Assembly (NCBI GenBank): GCA_030762935.1
Contig: CM060900.1
Coordinates: 404,263,632 to 404,327,631 of the forward strand
Direction: 5' to 3'
Source: Hymenopus coronatus
Taxonomy: Eukaryota > Arthropoda > Insecta > Mantodea > Hymenopodidae
Length of the DNA: 64,000 nt
The translations under genes were made by a program, and so were the position numbers. Numbering within the stretch: position 1 is the first letter of the stretch; every line of letters begins with the position of its first letter. Shown here piece by piece: positions 33,593 through 44,583 of the stretch. Below the pieces are notes generated by a model. It ran no database searches, had not been told where the DNA came from, and saw only the letters and a program-made list of their open reading frames with translations.

Positions 33593-33911
33593 ACTCTGTG
33601 GCCCCTCTGATCACCTAGCCTCGCCGGACTTGATATAATTGGGGTATCTTAAAACTACAGTGTATAAAATAGGCTTTGGACAACTATTGAACTCCGTGAA
33701 TCCATTAGTAATAAAATGAGCAAAATTTGTGAGTATACTCTTCGTAAAATGTCACAAAATATGGTGAAGTGAGTGCAGATGGATACCGGTGGAGGACACT
33801 TTCAAATTTTGCTCTGAGGAACAATGAAGAGTATACTCTCCCAATTGTTTTGTTGTATTCTCCCAAAGTTGCATATGTGTTCTTTTATTTGTTAAAAGTT
33901 ATGACCTAAAG

Positions 33912-33985
33912 TTATCATCAGTGTCATCGCCTGCGGTACCTTATGTAGTAAAAGCCGGCATTAAACACTATAAAAAGGATTAAAT
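33912..33985 (+). repeat. SINE 3' fragment
   Basis: CATCAGTGTCATCGCCTGCGG through GGCATTAAACACTATAAAAA. It is about 80 percent alike to the end of the SINE at 35205-35385 (TCAGTGTCATCCCCTGCGG ... GGCGTTAAACACTATAAAAA), so it is the 3' portion of the same family. Confidence 0.7.
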
Positions 33986-33989
33986 TAGT

Positions 33990-35170
33990 TCATGTTTATA
34001 TGGTTCTCCTGTAGTACCTAAACGTTTTCAATGACCTCTTTTTAACGTAATTGTGAGTGCGGTTCCTTTGTCCAACTAGCACGATGTAGCACACACTATG
34101 TTCTGGCACGTTTTTGTCGAATTTCATCTGTATCTGCAACTCTGTTCTAGAATTTACAACCAAGGCTTCTCCAAAGATAAACTTAAACACATACATTGGC
34201 CTCAGTGTTTCCGTAAATTGATCTCCTGTGTGTAAGAAAAGTTTCGTACAGCTTGTAATCATGTTCATCGGCTGCTTTGAAATTCTTCATCTCGAGACTT
34301 AAAGAAGGCGTTCCGAACGCCGTATTGTTCGAACTATATGAATACCCCTCCTGATTATTTTTGCTACTTATCTGAAAGCACAGGATAGCCCAATCAGACA
34401 TGTAGAACTCTAGAGATTGAAATTGATTGGTGATCTGTAATTGAGTAGTGTTTCCGCTCAGCCTTGTTTTTTTTATACATTGCCGTGAATAAAGCTCATC
34501 TTCAACGCACCTTTTATATGATTGGTTCCAATCAGAGAAGCATGGTTGGACTCGTATTTTACCACAGGCATGATGAATTTTTACATCCGTGATGGCCACC
34601 TTACCTGGATGAGATAACGTTGTAGCCTCGTTTCCAATTTTCTAACCATAAAACACATTCTCATCACTAGAGTTTCTGGTAAACCTAATGGACAACACAG
34701 ATTCCAGAAAATCTCGTTGTGCTTGTCGAAACTCCAGTGATCAATCACTGAGAGAATACAGATACTCGTTGGGTTTAAGATCCAGGTTCGCATCGGTGAT
34801 GGCACCCGTTCTCTTAAGTGCAATCAAATCGACTTGTGAATGCGTGAGCGTACTTTTTGTGTTCGACGCTTGACCCGGAAACTCGATTCCTTCTATGGGT
34901 TTATCCTGGAGACACGTTTGATTCTCCTTCTATAGATGGGGAAAAATTATCTATCAATTTGATGTTGTTTCCAATGTCAAAAGCTCCGCCAACCTCTTCC
35001 TATAACGTCAAACTTACCGTATGCTTAGTCGGGAAAAACGTAAATAAAGCCATCATCTATTTCAAAGGGGTACTAGATAGTTTTGCTGTATTCTTTCAAA
35101 TTACGCTTTGTGGTGTCGTTAGCAGGAAATATTTGAAACTCGTAGCTTTTGAAATTACTTATTTATTCTA
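33990..35170 (-). pseudogene. unassigned viral-like protein remnants (possible capsid)
   Basis: Minus-strand open segments with strong protein-like composition in successive frames: VDLIALKRTGAITDANLDLK and PNEYLYSL (about 34860-34750), SIRFTRNSSDENVFYG (about 34680), then 34183-34599 (QFQSLEFYMSDWAILCF, NNTAFGTPSLSLEMKNF), then 33996-34200 (FIFGEALVVNSRTELQIQMK). Beta-rich, Asn/Ser-rich character would fit a jelly-roll capsid protein, and the neighbouring packaging ATPase makes this attractive, but I cannot match a capsid family and state it only as a hypothesis. Confidence 0.3.
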
Positions 35171-35204
35171 AAAAAATCTAAGAGGACAGTACATCGAAAT
35201 CAAT

Positions 35205-35385
35205 CAACTGCGCCGTGGCAGAGTGGTTAGTGCGGCGCAGAGGCGGTTTTTTCTGGGTTTCACAGCTTCATCCGTCTTCGCATTCCACCGGTGCTTCATT
35301 TTCATTCCATGATAATCAGTGTCATCCCCTGCGGTGTCATATATAGTAAAAGCGGGCGTTAAACACTATAAAAATCAATCAGCTC
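35205..35385 (+). repeat. tRNA-derived SINE
   Basis: A-box-like TGGCAGAGTGGTTAGTGCGG in the first 40 nt, a degenerate B box (GGGTTTCACAGC), then a body ending GCGGGCGTTAAACACTATAAAAA. The 3' end is shared with 33912-33985. Confidence 0.65.
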
Positions 35386-35744
35386 ATTCTTTTCATCTCT
35401 TACGGTTATCTCGATTGCTCAATGTAACTGGTTTGAACGTCTGTGTATTACTGCTGTTTGGGCTCATAGACGATTTGCTTTTGGAGCAACGTATCCGTGT
35501 GGAATGTTGCCAGTATGTTATGGTCATGCGTTTCACATACCATTCCATATGCTAAATTGCAGTGAATGTTGACTTTAAGTATTAAAATGCCATTTACTTT
35601 CCTGTTCGTAACATTTATGTCATGTACGTCTTATAGAATCTGATGAGCCCCGCCTTGTGACCATCCTCATGTACAGGGTCCTATAATCTCAAAGTGAACT
35701 TAGAGGTGAACCGCTGAACTTTACTACCATTTATAGTATATTAA

Positions 35745-36117
35745 ATGAATCGGACTACCAACTTGATATTAGTTATGATCCCGAGCGCGGAAAAAAATAA
35801 GAAAAACGTTGAGATACTTCAAGACATCAGATTTCTAATCGTAGGACCCGCAGAATTTGGCAAAAGCGTTTTCTTAACGGTAATTTTCCAAAGAAAAGTG
35901 GATGAATATATTACAAGCACATATATGTATATTGTAAAGTATAGAACAACCGAATTCATTGGAACTGAAATAGGTTTGCAATTAGACTGAAGAAAAGTCT
36001 GGCGAAAAGTTGGGTCATTTTAGCGGTAGTCAGGAAGATGTTCCTTTAGAAGAATGCAAACCAAATTCTGTCGTGATCTTTTACGATTACATCTTGGAGA
36101 ATCAAGACATCATTTGA
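35745..36117 (+). pseudogene. Polinton/adintovirus-type genome-packaging ATPase remnant
   Basis: Plus strand. The Walker A motif is complete (RFLIVGPAEFGKSVFL, GxxxxGKS) in the frame 35745-35990. After a stop at 35988 the frame shifts by one, and 35992-36117 reads FSGSQEDVPLEECKPNSVV and IFYDYILENQDI. This matches the Walker B neighbourhood of FtsK/HerA-superfamily packaging ATPases of Polintons/Mavericks and adintoviruses (pattern AKPNS-IFDD-EKQDNI), with one acidic residue changed. In the intact family the protein pumps the dsDNA genome into a capsid. The copy is truncated and dead. It is the anchor for interpreting the surrounding segment as an endogenous virus. Confidence 0.7.
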
Positions 36118-37015
36118 TCACTAAACGGAACACTCACCGTATCTACTTTCTGAGTGCTTGACATCAGGTCAATGTGTGATGTGTGTGTGTGTGTGTCCCC
36201 CGATTCAAGAGTAATGCCGGGTTTTGTCAAAATCGTTGTCCCAAACTTTCAGAGCCAATAGAAGGCTCTCCAGCCGAGAACTGAACCCAGAAATCCAATT
36301 TTATACGCCAATCCAATTTTATCTGTTACTCCAAATAAGTAACCATGATTCGTGCCGGGATTCAAATCACAATTGTTTGCCGTTCCATTCTGACATGTTG
36401 CTACTGAGCTCCCGTGGTTACATTGTCATGGTCCCTTAGACCTCAACCTCTTCTCAGTCATATAGAGCATTAGGGTGCACTAAAACACAATGGACTATGA
36501 CGTTACGGTGACACGCTGACCATTTAACCACTTGGTCCCTGTTTCCTAGCATCTGCTCTTCGCTGGTTTACAGGGACCCTTAAATAGGATGCTATCTCTC
36601 GTGGCAACTGGATTCGAAGATCTGTATTTCGAGCTCCAATTGTGGCAATCAATTTTTCAAATCTGATCTCACTTTCCACTTTACTGCTTGCTCACGGGTG
36701 CATAGTTGGGAACCTGTTGTACACCATTTCACAAAAGTACCTAGAGGTGCGTATCACTTACAGCCGTTCCATGAACTTTTGTTCACCCTTTTGACGGAAG
36801 TGTAGGAGAAGGGAAAGGGACTACCAGTAACATCAAAAGCAAAAATAAGCACAGTTAGGCAGAATCCTAAGGCCTGGTACTGCAGAATCCAAAAATTCTA
36901 TTCTAGACAAAGCACTTGTGATTTTATTCGGCTAAATAAATGCCTCCGTTGCCTTTTATAAGCGTATATTTGCTCGTTTTACATATTTCTGTTATAAAAC
37001 TGGTTTGACACATAT
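36118..37015. other. no gene; TG run at 36182-36197
   Basis: After the ATPase remnant come a short TG repeat and non-coding sequence, including several partial inverted or SINE-like phrases (for example AGAACTGAACCCAGAAATCCA near 36280). Nothing can be assigned. Confidence 0.4.
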
Positions 37016-37167
37016 TTTGTTGTTGTTATTGTTATTATTATTACCATCATCATCATTATTAATATTATTATCATTATTATTATTATTATTATTGTTATTA
37101 TTATCATCATTATTAATATTATTATCATTATGATTATTATAACTATTATTAATATTATTATTACAGA

Positions 37168-37261
<94 letters not shown>

Positions 37262-37262
37262 G
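37016..37262. repeat. ATT-rich microsatellite
   Basis: Imperfect then pure ATT repeats (pure from about 37169 to 37260). Open frames read through it (poly-Asn or Ile-rich) are artefacts. Confidence 0.95.
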
Positions 37263-37364
37263 TTAGTATTACTATTGTATTCAAAAGCTAAATAGGTATT
37301 CTGTTTGGTTCATGTTTCAACTAATGAAAATAATACATAAATTATATGGTCATTATTTGTATTT

Positions 37365-37540
37365 TTGTAGCTTAACGTCCTTTAACCTGGTTGGTCATAT
37401 CGGACGATGAATGAAATTGGTGAAGTGATGCTCAGATGATCTCTCCTTTTCCGGCTAACTCAATCCTAAGCGAGATTTGACTCGCGACCTGTTGAATGTA
37501 AGGCAGACAGGATACCACTACACTACCCAAGCGGGAAGTA
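37365..37540 (-). repeat. tRNA-derived SINE followed by microsatellite
   Basis: On the minus strand, GGGTAGTGTAGTGGTATCC (A box) is followed 30-35 nt later by GGTCGCGAGTCAAATC (B box), then a short body ending near GTTAAAGGACGTTAAGCTAC. It borders microsatellite DNA at 37541. Confidence 0.7.
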
Positions 37541-37702
37541 TGATGATGATGATAATAATAATAATAACAATAATAATAGTAATAATAATAACCACAACAT
37601 TAATATTAACAATAACGAAAACGATAATGGTGATGACGATGATAATTATAATAATAATAATAATAAAAAATATAATATAATAATAATAATAATAATAGTG
37701 AT
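37541..37702. repeat. GAT/AAT microsatellite
   Basis: Imperfect GAT and AAT trinucleotide runs with interspersed AAC. Long open frames in it are compositional. Confidence 0.95.
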
Positions 37703-39960
37703 GCCTTTTATATGAAAAATACAAGCTACCTTCCATTGACTCGTATTTACCTGTTGGTGGGGTGAAAGGTATAATTCAAGCATGTTTGCAAAATTCCGTA
37801 AACGTTTCATGTGATGCAACAGTTGCTGCTGTACGAGGTTTAATTGTCGTTTCAACTATCTGTACACACCTTAGTTGTAAAGTTTGTATTTATTTTACTT
37901 CGAATTTGCACTCTTATTATTTCGTTTTATTTGTTATCAAGTTCACGTTACCGTTTTATCTTAACTGATTACGACATTTTCTCATTTATATTGTATGTTA
38001 GCCTTAAACAAGTGTTTTAATTATGTTTTCTCATATTTGGTAGTTCATTTTTGAAAAGTGGAAAGAGTTGGTTGGCGGGTAGAGACGAGTTTGAGCAGAA
38101 TCAGATGTATTAGATTCGGTTGAGCTGGCGACACGCAATCATTGTGAGGAAAGCTATGTGTCTCAATTATCGGTAGAAACGCCGACCGGACGACCGACTG
38201 GCTAGGCAGAGAGATAAATGCTTCAGCGTAAATACCAGAAGCACTAACGAAAAATAACGTACTTGTTCTGGAACCTTCTTTATTCTACTTCTAAAACATC
38301 CTAGAACCCTCTCAAAGACTCCAGTGGTCTCATAAACGAGTGTGCTCACGAGTGAGCGAGTTAGTAAGGAGTGCTTTTCTGGTCTGATATAAAGTGCTGG
38401 TAATTTGCGAGTTAAGTTGCAACGGCAGTTGTAATGTACTTGGAATGTTGCTACTGTGAGACTGAGAGAGGTCTTCTGTTCGACCTCCCAGCGAATGACG
38501 TGTAAGGAAGAAGAGGCTGCTGCGGGCATATTTCACTATGCCGCTACGTCGCGAACTAAAGTGAAGTGACAAGGAAAATTGAACTAGATCACATTAGCAA
38601 AGTGGCAGTGAGAACTAAATGGATCAACATTGAACACTTAACTAGATCACATTAGTGAAGTGACAGCAAAAACTGGGCAGTCCAGAATACCAATTCCTTG
38701 TCTCCGCATCGTGGCCGTTCCATGATAATAAAATGAAGAGCTAACATAAATAACGGAACGCAAGCTACATGGTCACCAATATTCAGGATGTATCCGTCAG
38801 GAGCCTATATATACATATATGGCAGCTGGCAGTAATATTCATTGCCCCTGCACAACAGGTCTCCTGATATACCGTACAGCATATATTCGAGGAGTCATCC
38901 AGTACAAGAGCTCACATCGTCTTTCTTCTTCTTTTTTTCTTTTTAATATATATTCTTATTTTTCAATGTGATACTGTCTGTCCTGTACATTGTGGTTTCG
39001 TTCAGCAGTGACTCGTGGCCAAAATATCTGGTAAGGCAAAATTTAAAGATTTTCTAGAATGAGTGGATACTAAAACTATCTATGATAAAAATGCAATGCT
39101 AATTTATATGTGAATACACTAAACTTTCTATTCGAGATAAATTTTATCCTTCGATCCGTTCCTTGAGAAGTTCATTTGATAACTTGCTAGTTGAAGATGA
39201 GTATCAAAAACGCACCATACTCTCAGCACTTGACCGTGAACCGTAATCTTCATATGCTTATGCTCTTTCAGAACATTATCAGCGAGTTGGTCCAGTTGGC
39301 ATAACCGCACGTTGCTGCATAGCTGGTCTTAACAGCTGCTGCGCCTGCTTCAGTTTGAAAGATATATTTTGAGCAATCTAGCCTTCAACACTACTCCACT
39401 CGACCACAAGAGCTTATGTATATAAATTACAACGTTCACGCTGTTTCTTGAAGCTCCTATTTCTCTCAACAACTTATAGAAATTACCCTTAAAGTAATTA
39501 ACTTCAGGTCACTATCATTTGCCTTAGGCAATTTGTTTATAGCCAATTGTACACTTTATAAATCGTCTACCTTTCCTAAAAATCGTCTACATGGTTTAGA
39601 ATTTTTCAGGTGGGTTTTAATACTGCCAGTTCTTTGAAAGCATTGTAAACATTTACAACGCTGGCAACTCACTCTGCGGTTAATTTCACCAAATTATTCA
39701 CCAGCACAATCGAATTAAGTTTCTAATGAAATACATTCCAGAGAATTTTTTCGCCACTTTCTTTATTGCCTACTCAATTATTGGTTAATTGGCCTGTTGC
39801 TGTTCTCATATGGAGCTAAAAACATGTAGAACGTTAGGAAGGAAATATTATTCACAACTACATCTTAACAATTTTTCAATTAGTATAAACATTAAAGGGC
39901 GTGGATCTATTTCCTCTCTAGATTTACGGTAGTTGCAAAACACCTGAGTTGACAATACTG
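37703..39960. other. no gene seen; short local duplication
   Basis: Intergenic DNA. At about 38580-38680 a roughly 55-nt unit with ACTAGATCACATTAG is present twice. At 38805-38825 a TATATATACATATATGG motif lies upstream of a T-rich tract. An old LTR is possible but unproven. Confidence 0.35.
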
Positions 39961-39988
39961 ATTCCATGCACTGCGGGGATCTCGAGCA

Positions 39989-41011
39989 GTGCGGACGTAC
40001 CAGTGGGAGGCAGGTAGCAGCAGAACAATGGGTGTGGATCTGGTTGTTTACCGGGCGAGGGTAGGAATGTGGTCGGGCAGGCGACCGCGGAAAGCAGGTA
40101 GAGGGGCGACTGGAGCTACGGAAACTACAAAGATTTATTATTTTATGGCTTTTGTATTACTAGCCCTGCTTGTGATAGGAGGAGTTGAAATAAATCCAGG
40201 ACCTGTAGGAGATGAAAGATGTGGAAGCTGCAACAAAGCACTGAGGACCGGACTTCTTTGTATTTCATGCGCGAGATGGTACCATTTTGGCTGTCCTAAA
40301 ATTAAGAGAGAACAGAACATAGAAGAAAACTGGTCATGTAAGGACTGCAGGAGAGATGTGACCGTCACCGCAAATGACAAAAAATTGGAGCAGCTGCAGG
40401 AGGAACTAAAAGGCTTACGCGACAAGCTGAAAACAGCGGAAGATATTATTCGGAAGCTTAAAGAAGAAAACTGCTTACTGAGGGAGACACGGGAAGATGA
40501 CCTAAAGAAAGAGGAGAAACCATGTTTGATCATCGGCGACTCTATCGTTAGACACGCGGGAACTACAAATGCAAAGGTAGCTTGTTATCCTGGCATAAAG
40601 ACTGACGGCCTTCTGAGGGAAATTGAGAAGAAGCGAGAGGAGGAAGAAAGCAACTACCGGACCATCGTATTACACGTTGGAAGTAATGACCTATGAAGGA
40701 GTTCTGACTATGTGATGGGAGACATGTATGATTTAGTTAAGAAGACAAAGGCACTGTTTCCCTCAGCAAACATTGTCATCAGTGGAGTTTTGAGGCGACG
40801 CGACATCAACTGGAGGAAGGTAATGCAGGTAAACGACGCGTTTTCGTGGGTGGCTGAACGACTGGATGTGCAGTTTGTGGACTCAAATTCGTGGATTGAA
40901 GACTGGGACTATGGACGGGATGGTGTTCACCTAAACAGAAGAGGAACTTCAAAGTTGGCAGCATTGTTCGCGAGGGTATCCGAGTGGAGCGGTGTCACCG
41001 GGCAGCACTGA
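39989..41011 (+). pseudogene. CR1-type retrotransposon ORF1: 2A-like peptide, PHD finger, coiled coil, SGNH esterase
   Basis: Plus strand. Residues 53-64 are hydrophobic (MAFVLLALLVIG) and run straight into GVEINPGP (65-72), a 2A-like sequence. Residues 78-120 form a PHD-type zinc finger (CGSCNK, LLCISCARWYHFGC, WSCKDC). Residues 132-175 are a Glu/Lys/Leu-rich predicted coiled coil. From 179 an SGNH hydrolase begins: IIGDSIVRHAG (nucleophile Ser block) and LHVGSNDL, interrupted by TGA at 40694-40696. The frame continues unchanged through YVMGDMYDLVKKTKALFPSA to DGVHLNRRGTSKLA, the Asp-x-x-His block, and stops at TGA 41009. PHD plus esterase ORF1 is known in CR1-like LINEs. The first TGA probably arose from CGA. 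Start chosen as first Met; M53 is an alternative. Confidence 0.85.
40181..40204 (+). promoter_or_regulatory. 2A-like ribosome-skipping sequence
   Basis: Encodes GVEINPGP. The 2A consensus is D-x-E-x-N-P-G-P, in which the ribosome fails to form the last Gly-Pro bond and releases the upstream peptide. Here the first Asp is Gly; the remaining residues fit. A hydrophobic run precedes it, as in 2A-like sequences reported from other non-LTR retrotransposons. Activity may be reduced by the Asp-to-Gly change. Confidence 0.6.
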
Positions 41012-43732
41012 CAACGGCTTCGGGGAAGCGACGATTCTCAGGTAGGGGCACATTCCTTAAGGCTGTTGCAGGTAAATTGCCGAAGCATCATAAACAAAAC
41101 ATTAGAATTTTGGAATTTAATGGAAATAAGTAACCCAAGTGTGATTATAGGTACGGAGTCATGGCTCGGTGTTGATATTAATGACGCGGAGATATTTAGA
41201 TCAGATTACAGGGTGTTTAGGAGGGACAGGGAAGGAAGGGGAGGGGGAATTTTTATTTGTACCAAGTTAGAGCTAAGCAGTAAGATATTGTGGGTGGAAG
41301 AAGACGTAGAAATGATGGCCATTGAAATTATCGATCACGAAAACGAAGCAAATAACATTGCATTAATAGCGTGTTACAGACCACCTGGCGAAACTAACTT
41401 TAAGACTCTTCATAAATTAGTGGAAAAAATTTCTTCGGAAACGGGGAAAAAATTTATTTTAGCAGGAGATCTAAATTTGCCAAATGTAAACTGGAATGGG
41501 CAGTTATTAGGAGGCGAAGCTCAATGTGTTGTTAACCTTCTGGTTTGGGATCATAGGTTTTCGCAGGTAGTCAAAACAGATACCCGGAAATCGGCTGTGT
41601 TGGGCGTGTTTCTATGCAGACCTGAGTCATTGTTTAGCGCATGTGAGGTTTTGCCAGGTATAAGCGACCACAGCTGTGTACAATTAGACATAAACTGGAA
41701 GCTGCGAAACCGGTTTGAAGGAGAGGAAATTATTAGTTTTAACTTCTGCAGAGCAGATGTAGATGGAATTCAGACTTTTCTCAAAAAGCAATTTTGCCTG
41801 TTTGTAAAATCTGCAACAAATGTAGATGCAGCATGGGATAGTTTCAAAATACTTATTTCGGAATCAATAAAGAAATTCGTTCCATACAAAGTTATCAAAC
41901 AAAATAATGATCCAGAATATTATACAAGATCCATCAGAATACTTAAACGAAAGTCTAGGCGCGCGTTTCATAAACGGAAGAAGTCAGATTGGCATTTTAA
42001 CAGATATAAAGAATTAGCTAAACAATTGAAAGACGAAACGTTGCAAGCCCAGGAGCGGTTCTTAGAACAAATTCTTAGCAGGACCAATGATAGTTGGAAA
42101 TCTTTTTACAATTATGTAAGTAGACGCAGGGGAAATAAACTTGGCATACCAGAACTCAAGGAAAATGGAATTGCCATATTGAACGATAAGGAAAAAGCGA
42201 ACGCATTAAATTCACATTTTGTGTCTGTTTTTAACAAAACGGATTATAATTATAAATTGGAAATTGAGGATAGTGGAAATTCCGTTTTTCAAATAATGGC
42301 ATCCAAATTGCGCAGAAGGATCAGAATGTTGCAAAATCGAAAGTCGAGGGGGCCTGATAATATACCGACCGAAATACTAAAAATTGGAGGGGAATCCATG
42401 ATTCCGTACCTAATGCTTTTATTTAATATGTCAATAAATAACTGTGCCTTACCGGAAGACTGGAAAACCGCGATTGTAGTTCCAATTCATAAAAGGGGGA
42501 AATAAAACAGAATTAAATAATTATCGACCAGTCAGCCTAACTTCAGTAGTGTGCAAATTGATGGAACATTTAATTGTAGAATATATACGGGAAGAATTAG
42601 AAAACAAAAAGTGGTTCAATAAAGCGTCACATGGGTTTAGACCTGGATACTCGTGTGAAAGCCAGATAACGTCATTATTTCAAGATTTAGCAGAGGAGGT
42701 GGATGCAGGGGGAAGAATGCATGCAGTGGTGATAGATTTTTTCCAAAGCTTTTGATGTTGTATCATATAATTTATTTATCCAGGAATTGATAAACGCGTA
42801 GTTCTATGGGTTAAACAATTTTTGGAAGGAAGATCGCAAAGGGTAAAAGTAGGCAAGGAGCTATCTGAAAGGGGTATGGTAAGCTCGGGCGTACCCCAAG
42901 GCTCAGTACTGAGGCCGTTACTTTTTCTTATTTTTGTAAATGACATAACTGTTAATATAAAATGCCAGATAAGGTTGTTTGCAGACGATTGTATTATTTA
43001 CAATAAAATTAGAAATGTTGAAGATGAGGCTGCTCTTCAGGGTGATTTAAATGAAATTAGTGATTGGGCTGCTGCAAATAAAATGAAAATTAACGCTGGC
43101 AAAAGTAAGTCAATTGCATTTAATAGATCTAGGGAAAAAATTTTGCAAAACTATCACATGGGTGGGGAAAAAATTCCACAGGTGGACAGCTGCAAATACT
43201 TGGGAGTTTACTTGGCGAGTAACGCTGGATGGGACGAGCAGGTAAATTCGGTATCTAAGAAAGCGTGGAAAACACTGCACTTCTTAATGAGAATTTTAAA
43301 AAAGGGGAGTGCAAAGTCCAGGGAAATCGCGTACAAGTCGTTAGTGCGGCCGGTCATGGAATTTGGAGTAACTTGAGAGTAAATCAAATTGATTCGTTAG
43401 AAAAGATCCAGAAAAGGGCTATAAAATTCATAAAAAGGGGTAAATATTTTGGGCCTCCAAACGCTGAGGAAATAAAATGGGAGCCGTTGAAAGTTAGGCG
43501 TGAGAAACAGAGGTTGTGCGCTTTATTTAAAGCTTACGCTGGCTTAAACGCATGGGAGGACGTTACTGACAAACTGGAAAACCCAACTTACTATGCACGA
43601 AACGATCATCCGTTCAAAATTAAGGGTAGAAGATACAGAACTGACGTGGGAAAGTTCTCCTTTGTAAATAGAACCATAAAAGACTGGATGAATTGCCTGG
43701 AGCAGCCTTTCGGGGTTGTCCCCTGTCTCTGA
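41012..43732 (+). pseudogene. CR1-type retrotransposon ORF2: endonuclease and reverse transcriptase
   Basis: In the same frame as ORF1, directly after its TGA. The first conserved block (LRLLQVNCRSI, 41057) has no ATG before it. Endonuclease motifs: NCRS, GTESWLG, CYRPPG, GDLNLPNVNW, ISDHS; the usual Asp of the LDVFL block is Gly (VLGVFLCRP). A linker (SWKSFYNYVSRRRGNKLG) leads to RT: RKSRGPDNIPTEIL, DWKTAIVVPIHKRG, HGFRPGYSCESQIT, SSGVPQGSVLRPLL, RLFADDCIIYNK (intact ADD). One-base insertions at about 42495 and 42740, a small deletion near 42790 and another lesion near 43371 break the frame. The C-terminal part (43380-43732) has the typical RRYRTDVGKFSFVNRTIKDW. Recently active type but dead. 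Confidence 0.88.
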
Positions 43733-44020
43733 AGAAATTTAGGAAAAATCTTGATTTTAATGTTGGATAATTTTTGTAAATATTCCTTAAATGAAATGCT
43801 TGTGATTTCATATTGTTGTAAATACAAATGTTAAATTGGTTTGTGATTCTAATTATGAAATTAATCTGAATTGAGAGAAAAATTAATGTTTTCATATTTG
43901 TGTAAATAACTATTATATCTAGCTTACAAAGCCATAAACTGGCAGCTGTGATTTATTGTTTATATATCTTGTATACATATATAACTCTGCCACCGGGTGA
44001 TACCCACTTGCAGAGAAATA
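43733..44020 (+). other. 3' UTR of the CR1-type element
   Basis: AT-rich sequence from the ORF2 stop to CACCGGGTGATACCCACTTGCAGAG, leading without a break into the tetranucleotide repeat. CCGGGTGATACCCACTTG can fold into a small stem (GGGT/ACCC), which may be the 3' recognition end of the element. Confidence 0.5.
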
Positions 44021-44371
44021 CATACATACATACATACATACATACATACATACATACATACATACATACATACATACATACATACATACATACATACATA
44101 CATACATACATACATACATACATACATACATACATACATACATACATACATACATACATACATACATACATACATACATACATACATACATACATACATA
44201 CATACATACATACATACATACATACATACATACATACATACATACATACATACATACATACATACATACACACACACATACATACATACATACATACATA
44301 CATACATACATACATACATACATACATACATACATACATACATACATACATACATACATACATACATACAT

Positions 44372-44408
<37 letters not shown>

Positions 44409-44409
44409 T
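44019..44409. repeat. CATA microsatellite (about 390 bp) with CA end
   Basis: Almost perfect tetranucleotide array of over 90 units with two CACACA interruptions (about 44268-44277 and 44390-44408). Open frames on both strands through it are artefacts. It sits exactly at the LINE 3' end and may have grown from the short tail repeats of the element. Confidence 0.97.
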
Positions 44410-44583
44410 TGCAGATTCTAGTTCAGTTTTAGACTTCACTCTACAATTGGCCGATTGACCAACATGGCTGCCCATGCGCAAACAGACAGAACGATGTCAG
44501 TTGACTCCTGCTTTTAGCGGGTACCAACATTGTAAATTTTGATCACTTGAGCTTCTTTTATATATTTCGTTCCGGAGATTTAG

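Noticed and set aside
34857..35171. Plus-strand 104-codon ORF
   Set aside because: The minus strand of the same DNA carries more convincing protein-like blocks continuous with its neighbours.
36979..37284. Poly-Asn open frame
   Set aside because: Produced by the ATT microsatellite.
43919..44481. Several 150-170-codon open frames on both strands
   Set aside because: They are translations of the CATA microsatellite (YIHT and MYVC repeats), not genes.
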